Assembly (NCBI GenBank): GCA_021793855.1
Contig: JAJYRY010000017.1
Location: 1 to 13,518, forward strand
Origin: Thermoplasmata archaeon
Lineage (GTDB): Archaea > Thermoplasmatota > Thermoplasmata > Thermoplasmatales > GCA-001856825
Length of the DNA: 13,518 bases
Reading direction: 5' to 3'
The first letter of the stretch is position 1. Each line of letters opens with the position of its first letter. The notes beneath the pieces are model-generated. The model worked only from the letters and a program-made list of their open reading frames with translations. It did no database searches and was not told where the DNA came from. The translations under genes were made by a program, and so were the position numbers. This document shows, one piece after another, positions 1-7,545 of this stretch.

Positions 1-41
1 CATCCTCACTTTTTTATTTTAGAATGCGAAAGAAGTAAACA

Positions 42-49
42 ATTTATTC
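42..49 (+). promoter_or_regulatory. TATA-like box for the uppS-led operon
   Basis: The A/T-rich stretch aatttatt is centred about 25-26 bases before the ATG at 71. In archaea the TATA box lies about 26 bases before the transcription start, so the transcript would begin at or next to that ATG (leaderless). No Shine-Dalgarno motif precedes the ATG, which agrees. An upstream T-rich stretch at 11-20 could be an alternative element. Sequence inference only. Confidence 0.45.
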
Positions 50-70
50 CTTTTAACCATCTACTTGACG

Positions 71-856
71 ATGCCAAAGCAGGGATTCTTCAATTCTGTC
101 CTTTCGGGAATAAGGGAACGGTACGAGCAAAGTCTCCTTGAGGATATAAGAAAGGACCCTCTGCCGAAGCATATTGCCGTTATAATGGATGGTAACAGAA
201 GGTTTGCAAGACAGCTCAAGGTATCTGACGACGAAGGCCATCTTCTTGGAAAGGAGAGGTTAGAGGAATTTCTAGACTGGGCCTACGATATTGGTATAAA
301 GATTGTGACTGTCTATGCCTTTTCTACAGAGAATTTCAAGAGGGATGCATCGGAGATAGAATATCTCATGAATTTATATGCGAATAGCTTCAACGACCTT
401 ATACGTGATGAAAGAATAACAAAGAACAGGATCAGGGTGAAACTTATCGGTAAGACAGAGCTTCTACCTGAAACGCTCAGGGAAGCTGCAAGGAGGGCCG
501 AGGAATATACAAAGGACTTTGACAAGTACCTACTCAACGTAGCAATTGCTTACGGCGGAAGGGAGGAGATTCTAGATGCCATCAAGAACATATCAAAGGA
601 AGTAATGAAGGGGAAAATAAATCCTGACAGTATTGACGAAAAACTAATTGAGAAATATCTCTACACTGGAGATATAGAAGACCCAGACTTGGTAATAAGA
701 ACATCGGGGGAGGAGAGGGTCAGCAACTTTCTGCTATGGCAGTCAGCATATTCCGAGCTTTATTTTACAGATGTATACTGGCCTGACATAACAAAACTTG
801 ACCTTCTCAAGGCCGTGAGGGATTACCAGAAGAGACAGAGGAGGTACGGAAGATAG
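71..856 (+). CDS. uppS: cis-prenyltransferase (undecaprenyl/dolichyl-type diphosphate synthase)
   Basis: Condenses isopentenyl diphosphate units in cis onto an allylic primer to make the long polyprenyl diphosphate from which archaeal lipid glycan carriers (dolichol-type) are made. The 261-residue product has the whole family signature: VIMDGNRRFAR near residue 37-47 with the catalytic Asp at about residue 40, AFSTENF in the middle, AYGGREEI, and the C-terminal RTSGEERVSNFLLWQ followed by SELYF and WPD. Length is normal for the family. The frame also opens at a TTG at position 65, but the ATG at 71 is preferred because a TATA-like box sits about 26 bases upstream, giving a leaderless mRNA. 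It is the first gene of an operon; its TAG stop shares one base with the GTG start of tiaS. In an archaeon the likely use is N-glycosylation rather than peptidoglycan. Chain length of the product cannot be read from the sequence. Confidence 0.93.
   Translation: MPKQGFFNSVLSGIRERYEQSLLEDIRKDPLPKHIAVIMDGNRRFARQLKVSDDEGHLLGKERLEEFLDWAYDIGIKIVTVYAFSTENFKRDASEIEYLMNLYANSFNDLIRDERITKNRIRVKLIGKTELLPETLREAARRAEEYTKDFDKYLLNVAIAYGGREEILDAIKNISKEVMKGKINPDSIDEKLIEKYLYTGDIEDPDLVIRTSGEERVSNFLLWQSAYSELYFTDVYWPDITKLDLLKAVRDYQKRQRRYGR
838..845 (+). promoter_or_regulatory. Shine-Dalgarno site for tiaS
   Basis: GAGGAGGT lies inside the uppS 3' end, 10 bases before the GTG at 856. It supports the GTG start of tiaS and translation as an internal cistron of the uppS operon. 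Confidence 0.6.
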
Positions 857-2127
857 TGCCTATTATCGGTATAGATGATACTGACTCCAAGACGGAGATG
901 TGCACCACCTACCTCACAATTGAAATATTGAAAACCTCAAATCTTGATCTTGTTGGATACCCGAATCTCGTCAGGCTTAATCCGAACATACCACTGAAGA
1001 CTAGAGGAAATGCAGCTATTTCCATTACGCTAGGAAGGGGGGGTGGGGAAAGGACAGAAATTGGTAAAATAGGGGATGAACCCATATTCTCGTATGAACG
1101 GTATACTGAAGAAAAAATGGACATTGACGTCATGTCCCTTATAGAAAGATTTTCCCCAAAGGACAAGGATACAAATCCTGCTCTAGTGATAGGAAGTGAG
1201 AGGAATGACGAGAACTTTTACTGGGATGCCGTCAGGGAATATGTGGACTATGAGAAAGTGATTGGAAGAATAAAGGGGGAATTCAGGACTGTGAATGGAC
1301 AGATAGGGGTTGTCGGGGCTAATGCTGCCATCTCTTGGCCTGGAGTAAACAGTACATTTGAATTGATCGCATATCTTGCAAACGAAAGGTGGGGAGGTGA
1401 GCATTTTGTTGATGACGCAAGTTCTATGAGGATAGAGCAAACATATCCTGACACTTTTGACAGTTTCGACTTCAATAACAATTATAATGCCATCAGGCCA
1501 ACAACGAAGACTCCCGTGCTGTTCGGGATAAGGGGTATAAACCCTGCCCGACTAATTAAATACGGAAGTGAAGTGAAAAGCGAGCCTTACCATTCTTACA
1601 TTGTTTACCGCACTAACCAGGGAACAGACGATCATCTGGTAGAGAGGAGTATTGGCGGGTCAAAACTTTACAATTCCTCGATAATACGGGGATTCGTCTC
1701 TTCAGAACCTCTATGGGCGAGGGGGGGAATACTAAGTTTTGATATCACAAACAAGGGAGAAAGTATCAAGGTTGTGGCAATGGAACCAACTAAGGAATTC
1801 AGGAACACTCTTTCTAAACTGAGGAAGGGGGACGAAGTCAGGATATACGGGGGAATCACCAAGGCAGGAATCATAAACGTCGAGAAGATACAACTCATAT
1901 CCGTTTCATCCGTGATAGAAGTTAGGCCACCCCTCTGCCCAAACTGCGGAACTAGAATGGAAAGCGTTGGCAAAAATGGTGGTTTCAGGTGCAGAAAGTG
2001 CGGTGCTCGCAGCAAAACAGGTGAAGTAAAGAAGGAGAAGAGGGAGATAACCCCTGGTTTCTATGAAGTCCCGATCATAGCCAGAAGGCATCTTGCCAGA
2101 CCACTAAAATTAGGAATCGTAAAATGA
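856..2127 (+). CDS. tiaS: tRNA(Ile2) 2-agmatinylcytidine synthetase TiaS
   Basis: Uses ATP to attach agmatine to C34 of tRNA-Ile(CAU), giving agmatidine so that AUA is read as isoleucine; this enzyme is specific to archaea. The 423-residue product begins directly with the diagnostic GIDDTDS motif (residues 5-11), which carries the family's N-terminal ATP-dependent cytidine-kinase-like domain. A middle region ending near residue 350 (around GDEVRIYGGITKAG) fits the OB-fold, and a zinc ribbon follows with C361, C364, C379 and C382. Domain order and length match characterised TiaS proteins. The start is GTG, because the family motif begins four codons later, a Shine-Dalgarno site precedes it, and the GTG shares its G with the uppS TAG stop. 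The stop overlaps the next gene's ATG (ATGA). AUA decoding is essential, so the gene is probably essential. Confidence 0.95.
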   Translation: MPIIGIDDTDSKTEMCTTYLTIEILKTSNLDLVGYPNLVRLNPNIPLKTRGNAAISITLGRGGGERTEIGKIGDEPIFSYERYTEEKMDIDVMSLIERFSPKDKDTNPALVIGSERNDENFYWDAVREYVDYEKVIGRIKGEFRTVNGQIGVVGANAAISWPGVNSTFELIAYLANERWGGEHFVDDASSMRIEQTYPDTFDSFDFNNNYNAIRPTTKTPVLFGIRGINPARLIKYGSEVKSEPYHSYIVYRTNQGTDDHLVERSIGGSKLYNSSIIRGFVSSEPLWARGGILSFDITNKGESIKVVAMEPTKEFRNTLSKLRKGDEVRIYGGITKAGIINVEKIQLISVSSVIEVRPPLCPNCGTRMESVGKNGGFRCRKCGARSKTGEVKKEKREITPGFYEVPIIARRHLARPLKLGIVK

Positions 2128-2609
2128 TATGCGTAACAGGAACACCGGGAGTTGGAAAGTCCACGGTCAAGAATGAATTGAACCAACGTGGGTTCAAGGC
2201 CCTGGAATTTGACTCACTGATAGGTGATTGTATCGTTGAGGAAGTAGAGGGGGAGAGGATTGTGGATGAGGAGTGTCTTCATGAAATCAATGCAGACGGC
2301 ATATACTTCGGACACTTATCCCACTTTTCCAAATGCAGAAAAGTTGTAGTAATGAGGGCGCACTTAGCTGATATTGAGGCCAGGCTCAAGGAAAGGGGGT
2401 ACAGCAAATCAAAGATCATGGACAACCTTGAAAGCGAGGCTATTGACCTGATAGGCTTTGAGGCAGAGGGATTTCATCCCGGTGACACCTTCGAAGTTCT
2501 TAACTCCAGCGTGAAAGAGACAGCGGACTTCATAGAAAATATAATTAAAGGAAGAGAGCCTAAGAGCCTGAAGATCGACCTTGTGGAGGAGATACTGGAT
2601 TGGTATTAG
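2124..2609 (+). CDS. Fap7/AK6-type adenylate kinase-like NTPase
   Basis: A small P-loop kinase of the archaeal adenylate kinase/Fap7 family. Homologues interconvert adenine nucleotides and, with ribosomal protein uS11, act in late small-subunit ribosome maturation. Walker A is GTPGVGKST at residues 6-14. The later block GHLSHF, the arginine-containing RLKERGYSKSKIMDNLESEA and the following DLI are typical of this family and different from bacterial Adk, which has a long LID domain. At 161 residues it is close to, or slightly shorter than, usual archaeal members. The ATG overlaps the tiaS stop as ATGA, implying coupled translation; its own stop overlaps the next gene's TTG start by 10 bases. 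Next to tiaS, a role in translation or ribosome assembly is plausible but inferred. Confidence 0.85.
   Translation: MICVTGTPGVGKSTVKNELNQRGFKALEFDSLIGDCIVEEVEGERIVDEECLHEINADGIYFGHLSHFSKCRKVVVMRAHLADIEARLKERGYSKSKIMDNLESEAIDLIGFEAEGFHPGDTFEVLNSSVKETADFIENIIKGREPKSLKIDLVEEILDWY
2585..2591 (+). promoter_or_regulatory. Shine-Dalgarno site deciding a TTG start
   Basis: GGAGGAG lies 8 bases before the TTG at 2600, inside the kinase gene's 3' end. It is the main reason for accepting a TTG start for the phosphatidyltransferase, because no ATG or GTG occurs near the family's expected N-terminus. Confidence 0.65.
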
Positions 2610-3208
2610 ATAAAGCTAGAAACAGATCGGGTTTCCTGTTGAACGGCGTTGCGTCAAGACTTGGAAATGTCAATCCAAATTCAATAACCATCATTTCATT
2701 CTTTCTTGCAATCCTGTTTGCTCTTACCTACTACTTCGGGCATAAAGGAATAATTTATCTTGTGGCTGCCCTTGCGCTAATCATTGGGTCTTCATATCTT
2801 GATGCTCTTGACGGTGCGGTTGCAAGAAAATTCAAAAAGGAGTCAAAGAAGGGGGATTTCTTGGATCACCTCCTCGACAGGTATTCTGATTTTGTTATCC
2901 TTTTTGGAATGGCAGTAAGCTCATTCGGGAACCTTTACTTTGGGATAATAGCTATAGCAGGAACCTTCCTGAGCAGTTACGTGGGGACCCAATCGCAGGC
3001 TGTAGGACTGAACAGATTGTATGGAGGATTCCCTGGAAGGGCTGACAGACTCGTCATCATTATGATTGTGACAGTTCTGCAAATCTTCACTTTGAGAGTT
3101 GAGTTGTTTGGGTTCTACATTACTTCCTGGGCACTGTTATTCCTTGGTGTCATGGGATTTATCAACTCTGTTTACAGGGCTAGACTTGCCTACGCGTCTA
3201 TCCCCTAG
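2600..3208 (+). CDS. CDP-alcohol phosphatidyltransferase (archaetidyl lipid headgroup synthase)
   Basis: Integral membrane enzyme that transfers a phospho-alcohol headgroup onto a CDP-activated archaeal lipid (CDP-archaeol) with release of CMP. The family signature D-x2-D-G-x2-A-R-x8-G-x3-D-x3-D is present exactly: D68, D71, G72, A75, R76, G85, D89 and D93. Several hydrophobic segments follow (about residues 28-47, 50-66, 95-125, 150-170 and 172-192), consistent with a six-helix enzyme of 202 residues. Archaeal members of this size include archaetidylinositol-phosphate synthase and archaetidylglycerol-phosphate synthase; the sequence alone does not choose between them. It is the last gene of the uppS operon. 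Its 3' end overlaps the convergent priL by 72 bases, so the two transcripts must be antisense there. Confidence 0.88.
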   Translation: MVLDKARNRSGFLLNGVASRLGNVNPNSITIISFFLAILFALTYYFGHKGIIYLVAALALIIGSSYLDALDGAVARKFKKESKKGDFLDHLLDRYSDFVILFGMAVSSFGNLYFGIIAIAGTFLSSYVGTQSQAVGLNRLYGGFPGRADRLVIIMIVTVLQIFTLRVELFGFYITSWALLFLGVMGFINSVYRARLAYASIP

Positions 3209-4195
3209 ATTCCTTATTCTGTAGAAACTCAGGGGGTGTGATATCTTCCCCGAGCTACAAAGAGGGTCCCTCTCCTTGTAGCATAGTCCAAGGGAGCCCA
3301 GTGTCTGGCACGATGGAACGCTATACTCCCTTCCCCTGCCGGTTCCTGTTATGTGTTCAATCTGGTACTTCGTTATCTTTTCTGCAAAATCAGGAACCTC
3401 CCCAAAGTACTTCAGGATCTCGTCATTTGGAAGTCCTATCCTGTGGAGGAACGTTACGAGAAAGAAACGACCGGCATGAGAAACGTTTGCCCCTTTCTTC
3501 ATCTGGTCTATTATTTCGGCAAGGCAAGGGGGGAATGATTTCTCGTTGAGAGGACCCAGGTTTGCCCTCTCCTGCCTGATCTCCCTTCCCCTGGAAATGA
3601 CCTCGCTCACGTAGGGTTTGAGCAGGCTGTCTACTTCGGCTGGGAATTCTACAACCTCATTTACCTCCTGCATGTACTTTCTGTAGAAGGCTTCCCTTAT
3701 TATTTTTGAAAGTACGTGCTTTGATGCCACAACGTACCCATTCCTTAACTCCTGATTGCACAACTTCAGCTCCTTGTCGTTGAATACGACTGCATTCTTT
3801 AGGAAGGAAGATATTGGAATTAGGAACTTTTCTTCCTCCCTTTCAATATCGACGTTGAGCTCATGTGCAATGGATTTCAGGGTTCTGGGGTCTTGCTCCC
3901 TTTCTAGGTTATCGTAAAGGGCATTTCTCTCTCTGATGGCATATCTGGCTGATGTGAAATAATCCCTTATGTAAGTGAGGATGATCTTCGTGATTATGTA
4001 ACTCTTTACCCTCTCTTCTCCGTTTATAGGGAATGGTGCATCCTCCCCGTTGATGATACTGTAAAGCAGGTCTGCAGATTTATGGATGTAATATTCGTTT
4101 TCCTCAAGGAACTCTTTTAGCGATATTCCTTCGCCAAAGTATTGTATCAACCCCCTCCTTAGAAATGGATATTTTTCTATGATGTCTTCCTTCAT
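3137..4195 (-). CDS. priL: DNA primase large subunit PriL
   Basis: Regulatory subunit of the archaeal/eukaryotic-type primase, which with the catalytic PriS makes primers for replication. The 352-residue product has the helical N-terminal region and a C-terminal domain with four cysteines, C224 (FPPC), C296 (VPSCQTLG), C305 (GLCY) and C313 (PLC), the arrangement that binds the 4Fe-4S cluster in PriL. The open frame extends 42 bases further upstream (to a possible start at 4237), but the ATG at 4195 is preferred: it overlaps the upstream peptidase stop as ATGA, and the protein then begins MKEDIIEKYPFLRRG, as expected for the family. The last ~24 residues, after the cluster region, are basic, polar and unrecognised, and are encoded antisense to the phosphatidyltransferase gene. 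PriS is not in this window. Confidence 0.93.
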   Translation of the reverse strand: MKEDIIEKYPFLRRGLIQYFGEGISLKEFLEENEYYIHKSADLLYSIINGEDAPFPINGEERVKSYIITKIILTYIRDYFTSARYAIRERNALYDNLEREQDPRTLKSIAHELNVDIEREEEKFLIPISSFLKNAVVFNDKELKLCNQELRNGYVVASKHVLSKIIREAFYRKYMQEVNEVVEFPAEVDSLLKPYVSEVISRGREIRQERANLGPLNEKSFPPCLAEIIDQMKKGANVSHAGRFFLVTFLHRIGLPNDEILKYFGEVPDFAEKITKYQIEHITGTGRGREYSVPSCQTLGSLGLCYKERDPLCSSGKISHPLSFYRIRNLGDRRVGKSSPVNRVDKSHDTKE

Positions 4196-5268
4196 ACGAT
4201 TTGAAGTTCTCTTGAGGCTGACGTAATGATCTGGCACCCGCCCTTCGTAACGATGACATCGTCCTCTATCCTTACCCCTCCCTTTTTAGGTACATAGACT
4301 CCAGGCTCTACGGTCACGACCATATTTTCCTTGAGGAAAAAATCGGATTGAGGACCCAAAGCCGGATGGTCATGGACATTGAGCCCTACCCCGTGTCCGA
4401 GACTGTGTATGAATTTCCCCTTAAACTTTGAAGAATCTATAACCTTTCTGGAAGCTGCGTCTACCGTTTTTCCGTTCTCCCCACTCCTGATCGCCTTAAA
4501 ACCAGCATCCTGAGAACTAAATACCACCTCATACATTTCCTGCATCTCCTTGTCAGGCTTTCCGAAGAAGTAAGTCCTTGTCATGTCTGAACAGTATCTC
4601 TGATATTTAGCTCCGAAGTCAACGAGTACCACATCACCCTTTTTCAACTTCCTGCTTCCTCCAGAAAAATGAGGTTCTGCAGCATCAGGTCCGAACGCCG
4701 CTATGGTGTCAAAGCTTGTAGAAGATGCCCCGTTCTTCATCATTTCGTAATTGACTTTTGCAGCGAGTTCCCCTTCAGTCATTCCTTCCTTCAGCATCCC
4801 CGGGATTTCATCCCCAACGACTGAAACTATTCTAGCTGCCTCCTTCAATTTTGTTATTTCCCTATCAGATTTCACCTGTCTGAGACTAGATATTGAATCA
4901 CCCACGTCAATAAATTCCTTGTCGGGAAGCTTTTCCTTCAAAGACAAGAAATCCGCATATGAGAGCCCGGAATAATTTATGCCAATGAATGTGGTGCTTT
5001 TAGTGACCTCCTTCAACAGTTCGTCCTTCTGCTTCCCGGAGGAAAATACCTCCACGTCTAGGTCTTCAGATTTAGCAGTCTCGGCCTCTAGTTGACTCGT
5101 GATGACCTTAAGGTTCTTGCGCGTGAGGAAAACGTATGAACTTTCAAATAACCCCCTTGCAAGCTGGGTAAAATAGAAGAATGATGGGTCGTTCGAAGTC
5201 TCCCCTCCATTATAAATGAGGACACCTTCGATGTTCTGGTTCAGGTCAAAAAGCTTTTCAACGTCCAT
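4192..5268 (-). CDS. pepQ: M24 family metallopeptidase (Xaa-Pro dipeptidase/aminopeptidase)
   Basis: Cytoplasmic dimetal peptidase that removes residues next to proline, useful for peptide recycling. The 358-residue protein has an N-terminal creatinase-like domain (about 1-130) and a C-terminal pita-bread domain. All five expected metal ligands are visible: D217 (VDFGAKY), D228 (CSDMTRTYF), H292 (HSLGHGVGL), E321 (TVEPGVY) and E335 (GVRIEDD). H200 in the EPHFSGG motif is also conserved. Length is normal for PepQ-like archaeal enzymes. The ATG at 5268 follows a 58-base gap after the upstream gene. Its stop overlaps the priL start by four bases, so the two are probably co-transcribed and translationally coupled. 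Whether it acts only on dipeptides or also on longer peptides cannot be told from the sequence. Confidence 0.92.
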   Translation of the reverse strand: MDVEKLFDLNQNIEGVLIYNGGETSNDPSFFYFTQLARGLFESSYVFLTRKNLKVITSQLEAETAKSEDLDVEVFSSGKQKDELLKEVTKSTTFIGINYSGLSYADFLSLKEKLPDKEFIDVGDSISSLRQVKSDREITKLKEAARIVSVVGDEIPGMLKEGMTEGELAAKVNYEMMKNGASSTSFDTIAAFGPDAAEPHFSGGSRKLKKGDVVLVDFGAKYQRYCSDMTRTYFFGKPDKEMQEMYEVVFSSQDAGFKAIRSGENGKTVDAASRKVIDSSKFKGKFIHSLGHGVGLNVHDHPALGPQSDFFLKENMVVTVEPGVYVPKKGGVRIEDDVIVTKGGCQIITSASRELQIV

Positions 5269-5326
5269 GGTTCATAAGTCCTTATAGATTAATCAAGCTT
5301 TCTCCGCCCTCCGTGCTATTAAAGGT

Positions 5327-5887
5327 TCACTCTTTGAAAGTAACGGCAAAGACCTCGCCCAGATCTGGGGATACCATATGCCCGACATTGTATTTTGAAA
5401 AGGAAAAAACTTCCTCTTTACCGGGAAGATACCATGGACTCGTTCTCACCGAGTCAATTGTAGTGAACGGGTCATACTTTATCTTAGCATAACTCATCCC
5501 GATAGCATCCCTACCGAGAAAAAGGGATGGTCGCTGGACATACGAGAGGTGGAGGAGGTAGATCAAGTGCTCCCTGAACTCCAGTAGCTTAGAGAATGAG
5601 TAGTTCTGGAACTTCCTCATCTCATCGTCATAAAGGACTATCTTTGAATGCCTTCTTTCAATTCTATTCAAGATGCCCTGGCTTTGGATTACGTTCTCTG
5701 CAAATTCGACTCCCATTGGGAATATTAGAACGAGGAAATTGTTCATTGACTCTATCAGCTCATTTTCATCCTGACCCGACATCTCCGGAAGAAAACAAAG
5801 GTACATATCCTTGTCCGGGAAAGCACTGTAGGCGATAGGGTCCTTGAGCACTAATTCCCTTGCCCTTCGACCTACAGGCTTGAGCAT
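5327..5887 (-). CDS. conserved-looking hypothetical protein, 186 residues
   Basis: I do not recognise this protein. It has no signal peptide, no clear membrane segment and no metal-binding Cys/His cluster. It reads as a soluble mixed alpha/beta protein: a hydrophobic stretch NNFLVLIFPMGVEF at about 49-62, an Arg/Lys-rich helical middle (IERRHSKIVLYDDEMRKF), a region rich in Leu, His and Tyr (about 103-117), and a C-terminal part with YDPFTTIDSVRTSPWY. Base composition and codon use look like the neighbours, so it is unlikely to be a spurious frame. It starts 32 bases after the HD-phosphohydrolase stop and ends 58 bases before the M24 peptidase on the same strand. A weak TATA-like AATTATAG lies 20-27 bases before its ATG, so it may also have its own leaderless transcript. 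The context hints at a link with nucleotide metabolism, but this is inference. Confidence 0.75.
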   Translation of the reverse strand: MLKPVGRRARELVLKDPIAYSAFPDKDMYLCFLPEMSGQDENELIESMNNFLVLIFPMGVEFAENVIQSQGILNRIERRHSKIVLYDDEMRKFQNYSFSKLLEFREHLIYLLHLSYVQRPSLFLGRDAIGMSYAKIKYDPFTTIDSVRTSPWYLPGKEEVFSFSKYNVGHMVSPDLGEVFAVTFKE

Positions 5888-5919
5888 ACGTGTAAATGAT
5901 GATATGCTATAATTCTTTG

Positions 5920-7023
5920 CTATAGATACTGAATCTTCCGTGTTTTCAGAGTGTCCTTGACCTTCAACTCCTCTTCCTTTTTGAATATTATAAGGCCCAT
6001 GCCCTCAAGTTCTCTCTCCAGGAACTGCATTATTAAAGAAAAGTCTGTTATGGGCCTTATCCCTTCTTCTGTCAGTACTTTGAGCACTTCATTCTTGAAC
6101 GGTGACTTGAAGTACTGAGACGATACGAGATTCCCATCTAGTTCCTGCTTCAACTCATTGAACTCTCTTTCACTTTGCCTCACGATGAGCCCTTTTGGTA
6201 TCTTCCTGTGCTTAAGCGAATCGTAGATTTTTAAATCCGTTTTCTTCAGCTCAGCCATGAAATCACAATCATTCCACTGTACGAACTCATCATAATCAGG
6301 ATTCATAGAATATAGCGCATCGTTTGCCAGAGAAGATGCTATAAGGGCAGTCTTATGCCTGTAGACAGTTCTATACATCAGCATTCTTGCGACCATCAAA
6401 CCCTCGACAGAAGGAAGCCCCTTCACCTCAACGCACAATTCATTTCTGTAGATAGAAAGGACCCTCATTATTCTCGGTATGTCCACCGCTCCGAGGGCAA
6501 CGCCAGTGTAGTATGAGTCCCTGGCAAGATAATCTATCTGATCCACGTCACCATTCCCTGATATTATCCTGCTAAGTACCCCGGCCTCTCCCTTTAATAT
6601 CTTCAATATCCGATTCTTATGGTCCCCTAGTGAATCGCTAAGTTCGTTCCTAGGAGTTTTTCCTTCTATTATGTCGACTGTGACCCCGAGATGTTCCTTT
6701 CCATAGATCTTCATCATTGAGTCTTCTAGTGAATGCGAGAAAGGTGAGTGCCCTATGTCGTGAAGAAGCCCTGCAAGTGAGACGTCAACAACATCTTCTT
6801 CCTCTAGGCCCAATCTAGTTGAAACTTCCCTGGCCAGGTAGTAAGTCCCAAGGGAATGCTCAAATCTCGAGTGTGTGGCGCCGGGGAATACAAGGTACGT
6901 GAAACCCAGTTGTTTGACCATATTCATCCTCTGAAATTCATTCGTAGAAACTATCTTAGAGACCGTTTCATCCAAGTCGATTGAACCATATATAGAGTCG
7001 TGGATTGTTTTAATATTGCGCAA
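5920..7023 (-). CDS. HD-domain phosphohydrolase (SAMHD1/dGTPase-like)
   Basis: Metal-dependent phosphohydrolase of the HD superfamily; the closest familiar relatives are deoxynucleotide triphosphohydrolases. The 367-residue protein has the N-terminal family block IHDSIYGSIDL (7-17), then EFQRMNMVKQLG and FPGATHSRFEHSLGT. The metal-binding set appears to be H56, H88-D89 (LLHDIGHSPFSH) and D161 (in GDVDQIDYLARD). The start is a TTG at 7023: the family block begins at residue 7, no ATG is available, and GAGG lies four bases upstream. A T-rich region before it gives several TATA candidates. The gene heads a same-strand series with the 186-residue unknown, the M24 peptidase and priL. Substrate is not proven; archaeal members can act on dNTPs or other phosphoesters. 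A role in dNTP control next to priL is attractive but inferred. Confidence 0.88.
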   Translation of the reverse strand: MRNIKTIHDSIYGSIDLDETVSKIVSTNEFQRMNMVKQLGFTYLVFPGATHSRFEHSLGTYYLAREVSTRLGLEEEDVVDVSLAGLLHDIGHSPFSHSLEDSMMKIYGKEHLGVTVDIIEGKTPRNELSDSLGDHKNRILKILKGEAGVLSRIISGNGDVDQIDYLARDSYYTGVALGAVDIPRIMRVLSIYRNELCVEVKGLPSVEGLMVARMLMYRTVYRHKTALIASSLANDALYSMNPDYDEFVQWNDCDFMAELKKTDLKIYDSLKHRKIPKGLIVRQSEREFNELKQELDGNLVSSQYFKSPFKNEVLKVLTEEGIRPITDFSLIMQFLERELEGMGLIIFKKEEELKVKDTLKTRKIQYL

Positions 7024-7221
7024 TTTTCCTCAATTTTAATTATTCTTTGATTATTAAGTTATTCGTGATGCAGATATACCTATGGAACATCACTCCGATC
7101 ACAGTAGATTGTTCAGCTGTTGAGTTATCCAAGAGAGATCCTGAATTTCAGATAAATTGGGCTTATCAAAATTTGAAGCACATTTGTACTTATCCTTTGG
7201 TGATAAGCTCAAATTTCTTAT
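7024..7221. other. intergenic spacer between SRP RNA 3' end and HD-phosphohydrolase gene
   Basis: About 200 AT-rich bases with no credible gene. On the minus strand it holds the HD gene's leader and promoter region (T/A-rich at about 7024-7060) and the sequence just after the SRP RNA. A short hairpin, CTTATC (7189-7194) and GATAAG (7202-7207) with a 7-base loop, lies about 15 bases after the predicted RNA end on the transcribed strand and could help termination or 3' processing. Nothing else was recognised. Confidence 0.5.
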
Positions 7222-7530
7222 AAAGCCGGGCCACCGACATCAAAGGGCGATAGATAGATGCGGTGACCTTCTCTATTCTCCGCTCCGTGCCCCCATCGGC
7301 ATCCGCGGTCCACGTAACCGTTGCTCCCTTCCGGTCCTGGCGGATTCCCGTGATAACGCATGCCCCTCTCCCCTCCGGGAAAGATGCATACAACCTGGAT
7401 CTGATGGGACAGAGTTTCGCCGAACGTCAAAGGCTCGCACCTTCAAGGTTGCCTTCTATATCGGCTGTCGCCCCCGCGTATAGACGGTTTCGAGTAACAG
7501 GAGACGCCTACCCTCCCGGCCAGCCCGGCA
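7222..7530 (-). ncRNA. ffs: signal recognition particle 7S RNA (archaeal SRP RNA)
   Basis: RNA core of the signal recognition particle, which binds SRP54 and SRP19 and targets proteins to the membrane. Read on the minus strand, 7337-7318 gives GGACCGGAAGGGAGCAACGG, the highly conserved helix-8 SRP54-binding region with the GGAA tetraloop and the A-rich asymmetric loop side. The 5' part, from 7529, holds an Alu-like domain with the UGUUA (UGUNR) turn followed by ACTCGAAACCG, as in archaeal 7S RNA. The ends pair perfectly: GCCGGGC at 7529-7523 with GCCCGGC at 7231-7225. Length of about 305-310 nt is usual for archaea. The region is much richer in G+C than its surroundings, and open frames in it are shadows. 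Exact ends are estimated from the closing stem and may be off by several bases. A TATA-like box lies just upstream. Confidence 0.93.
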
Positions 7531-7545
7531 TGTTGCTTATCAACT

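Noticed and set aside
65..70. TTG at 65 as uppS start
   Set aside because: The ATG at 71 fits the spacing from the TATA-like box; the two extra residues have no support. A TTG start cannot be fully excluded.
3238..3549. 103-codon plus-strand frame inside priL
   Set aside because: Antisense shadow of the conserved C-terminal iron-sulphur domain of priL; no family resemblance.
4196..4237. Upstream extension of priL by 14 codons
   Set aside because: The ATG at 4195 overlaps the upstream stop as ATGA and matches the family N-terminus; the extra codons are read antisense-free inside the peptidase end and add no known motif.
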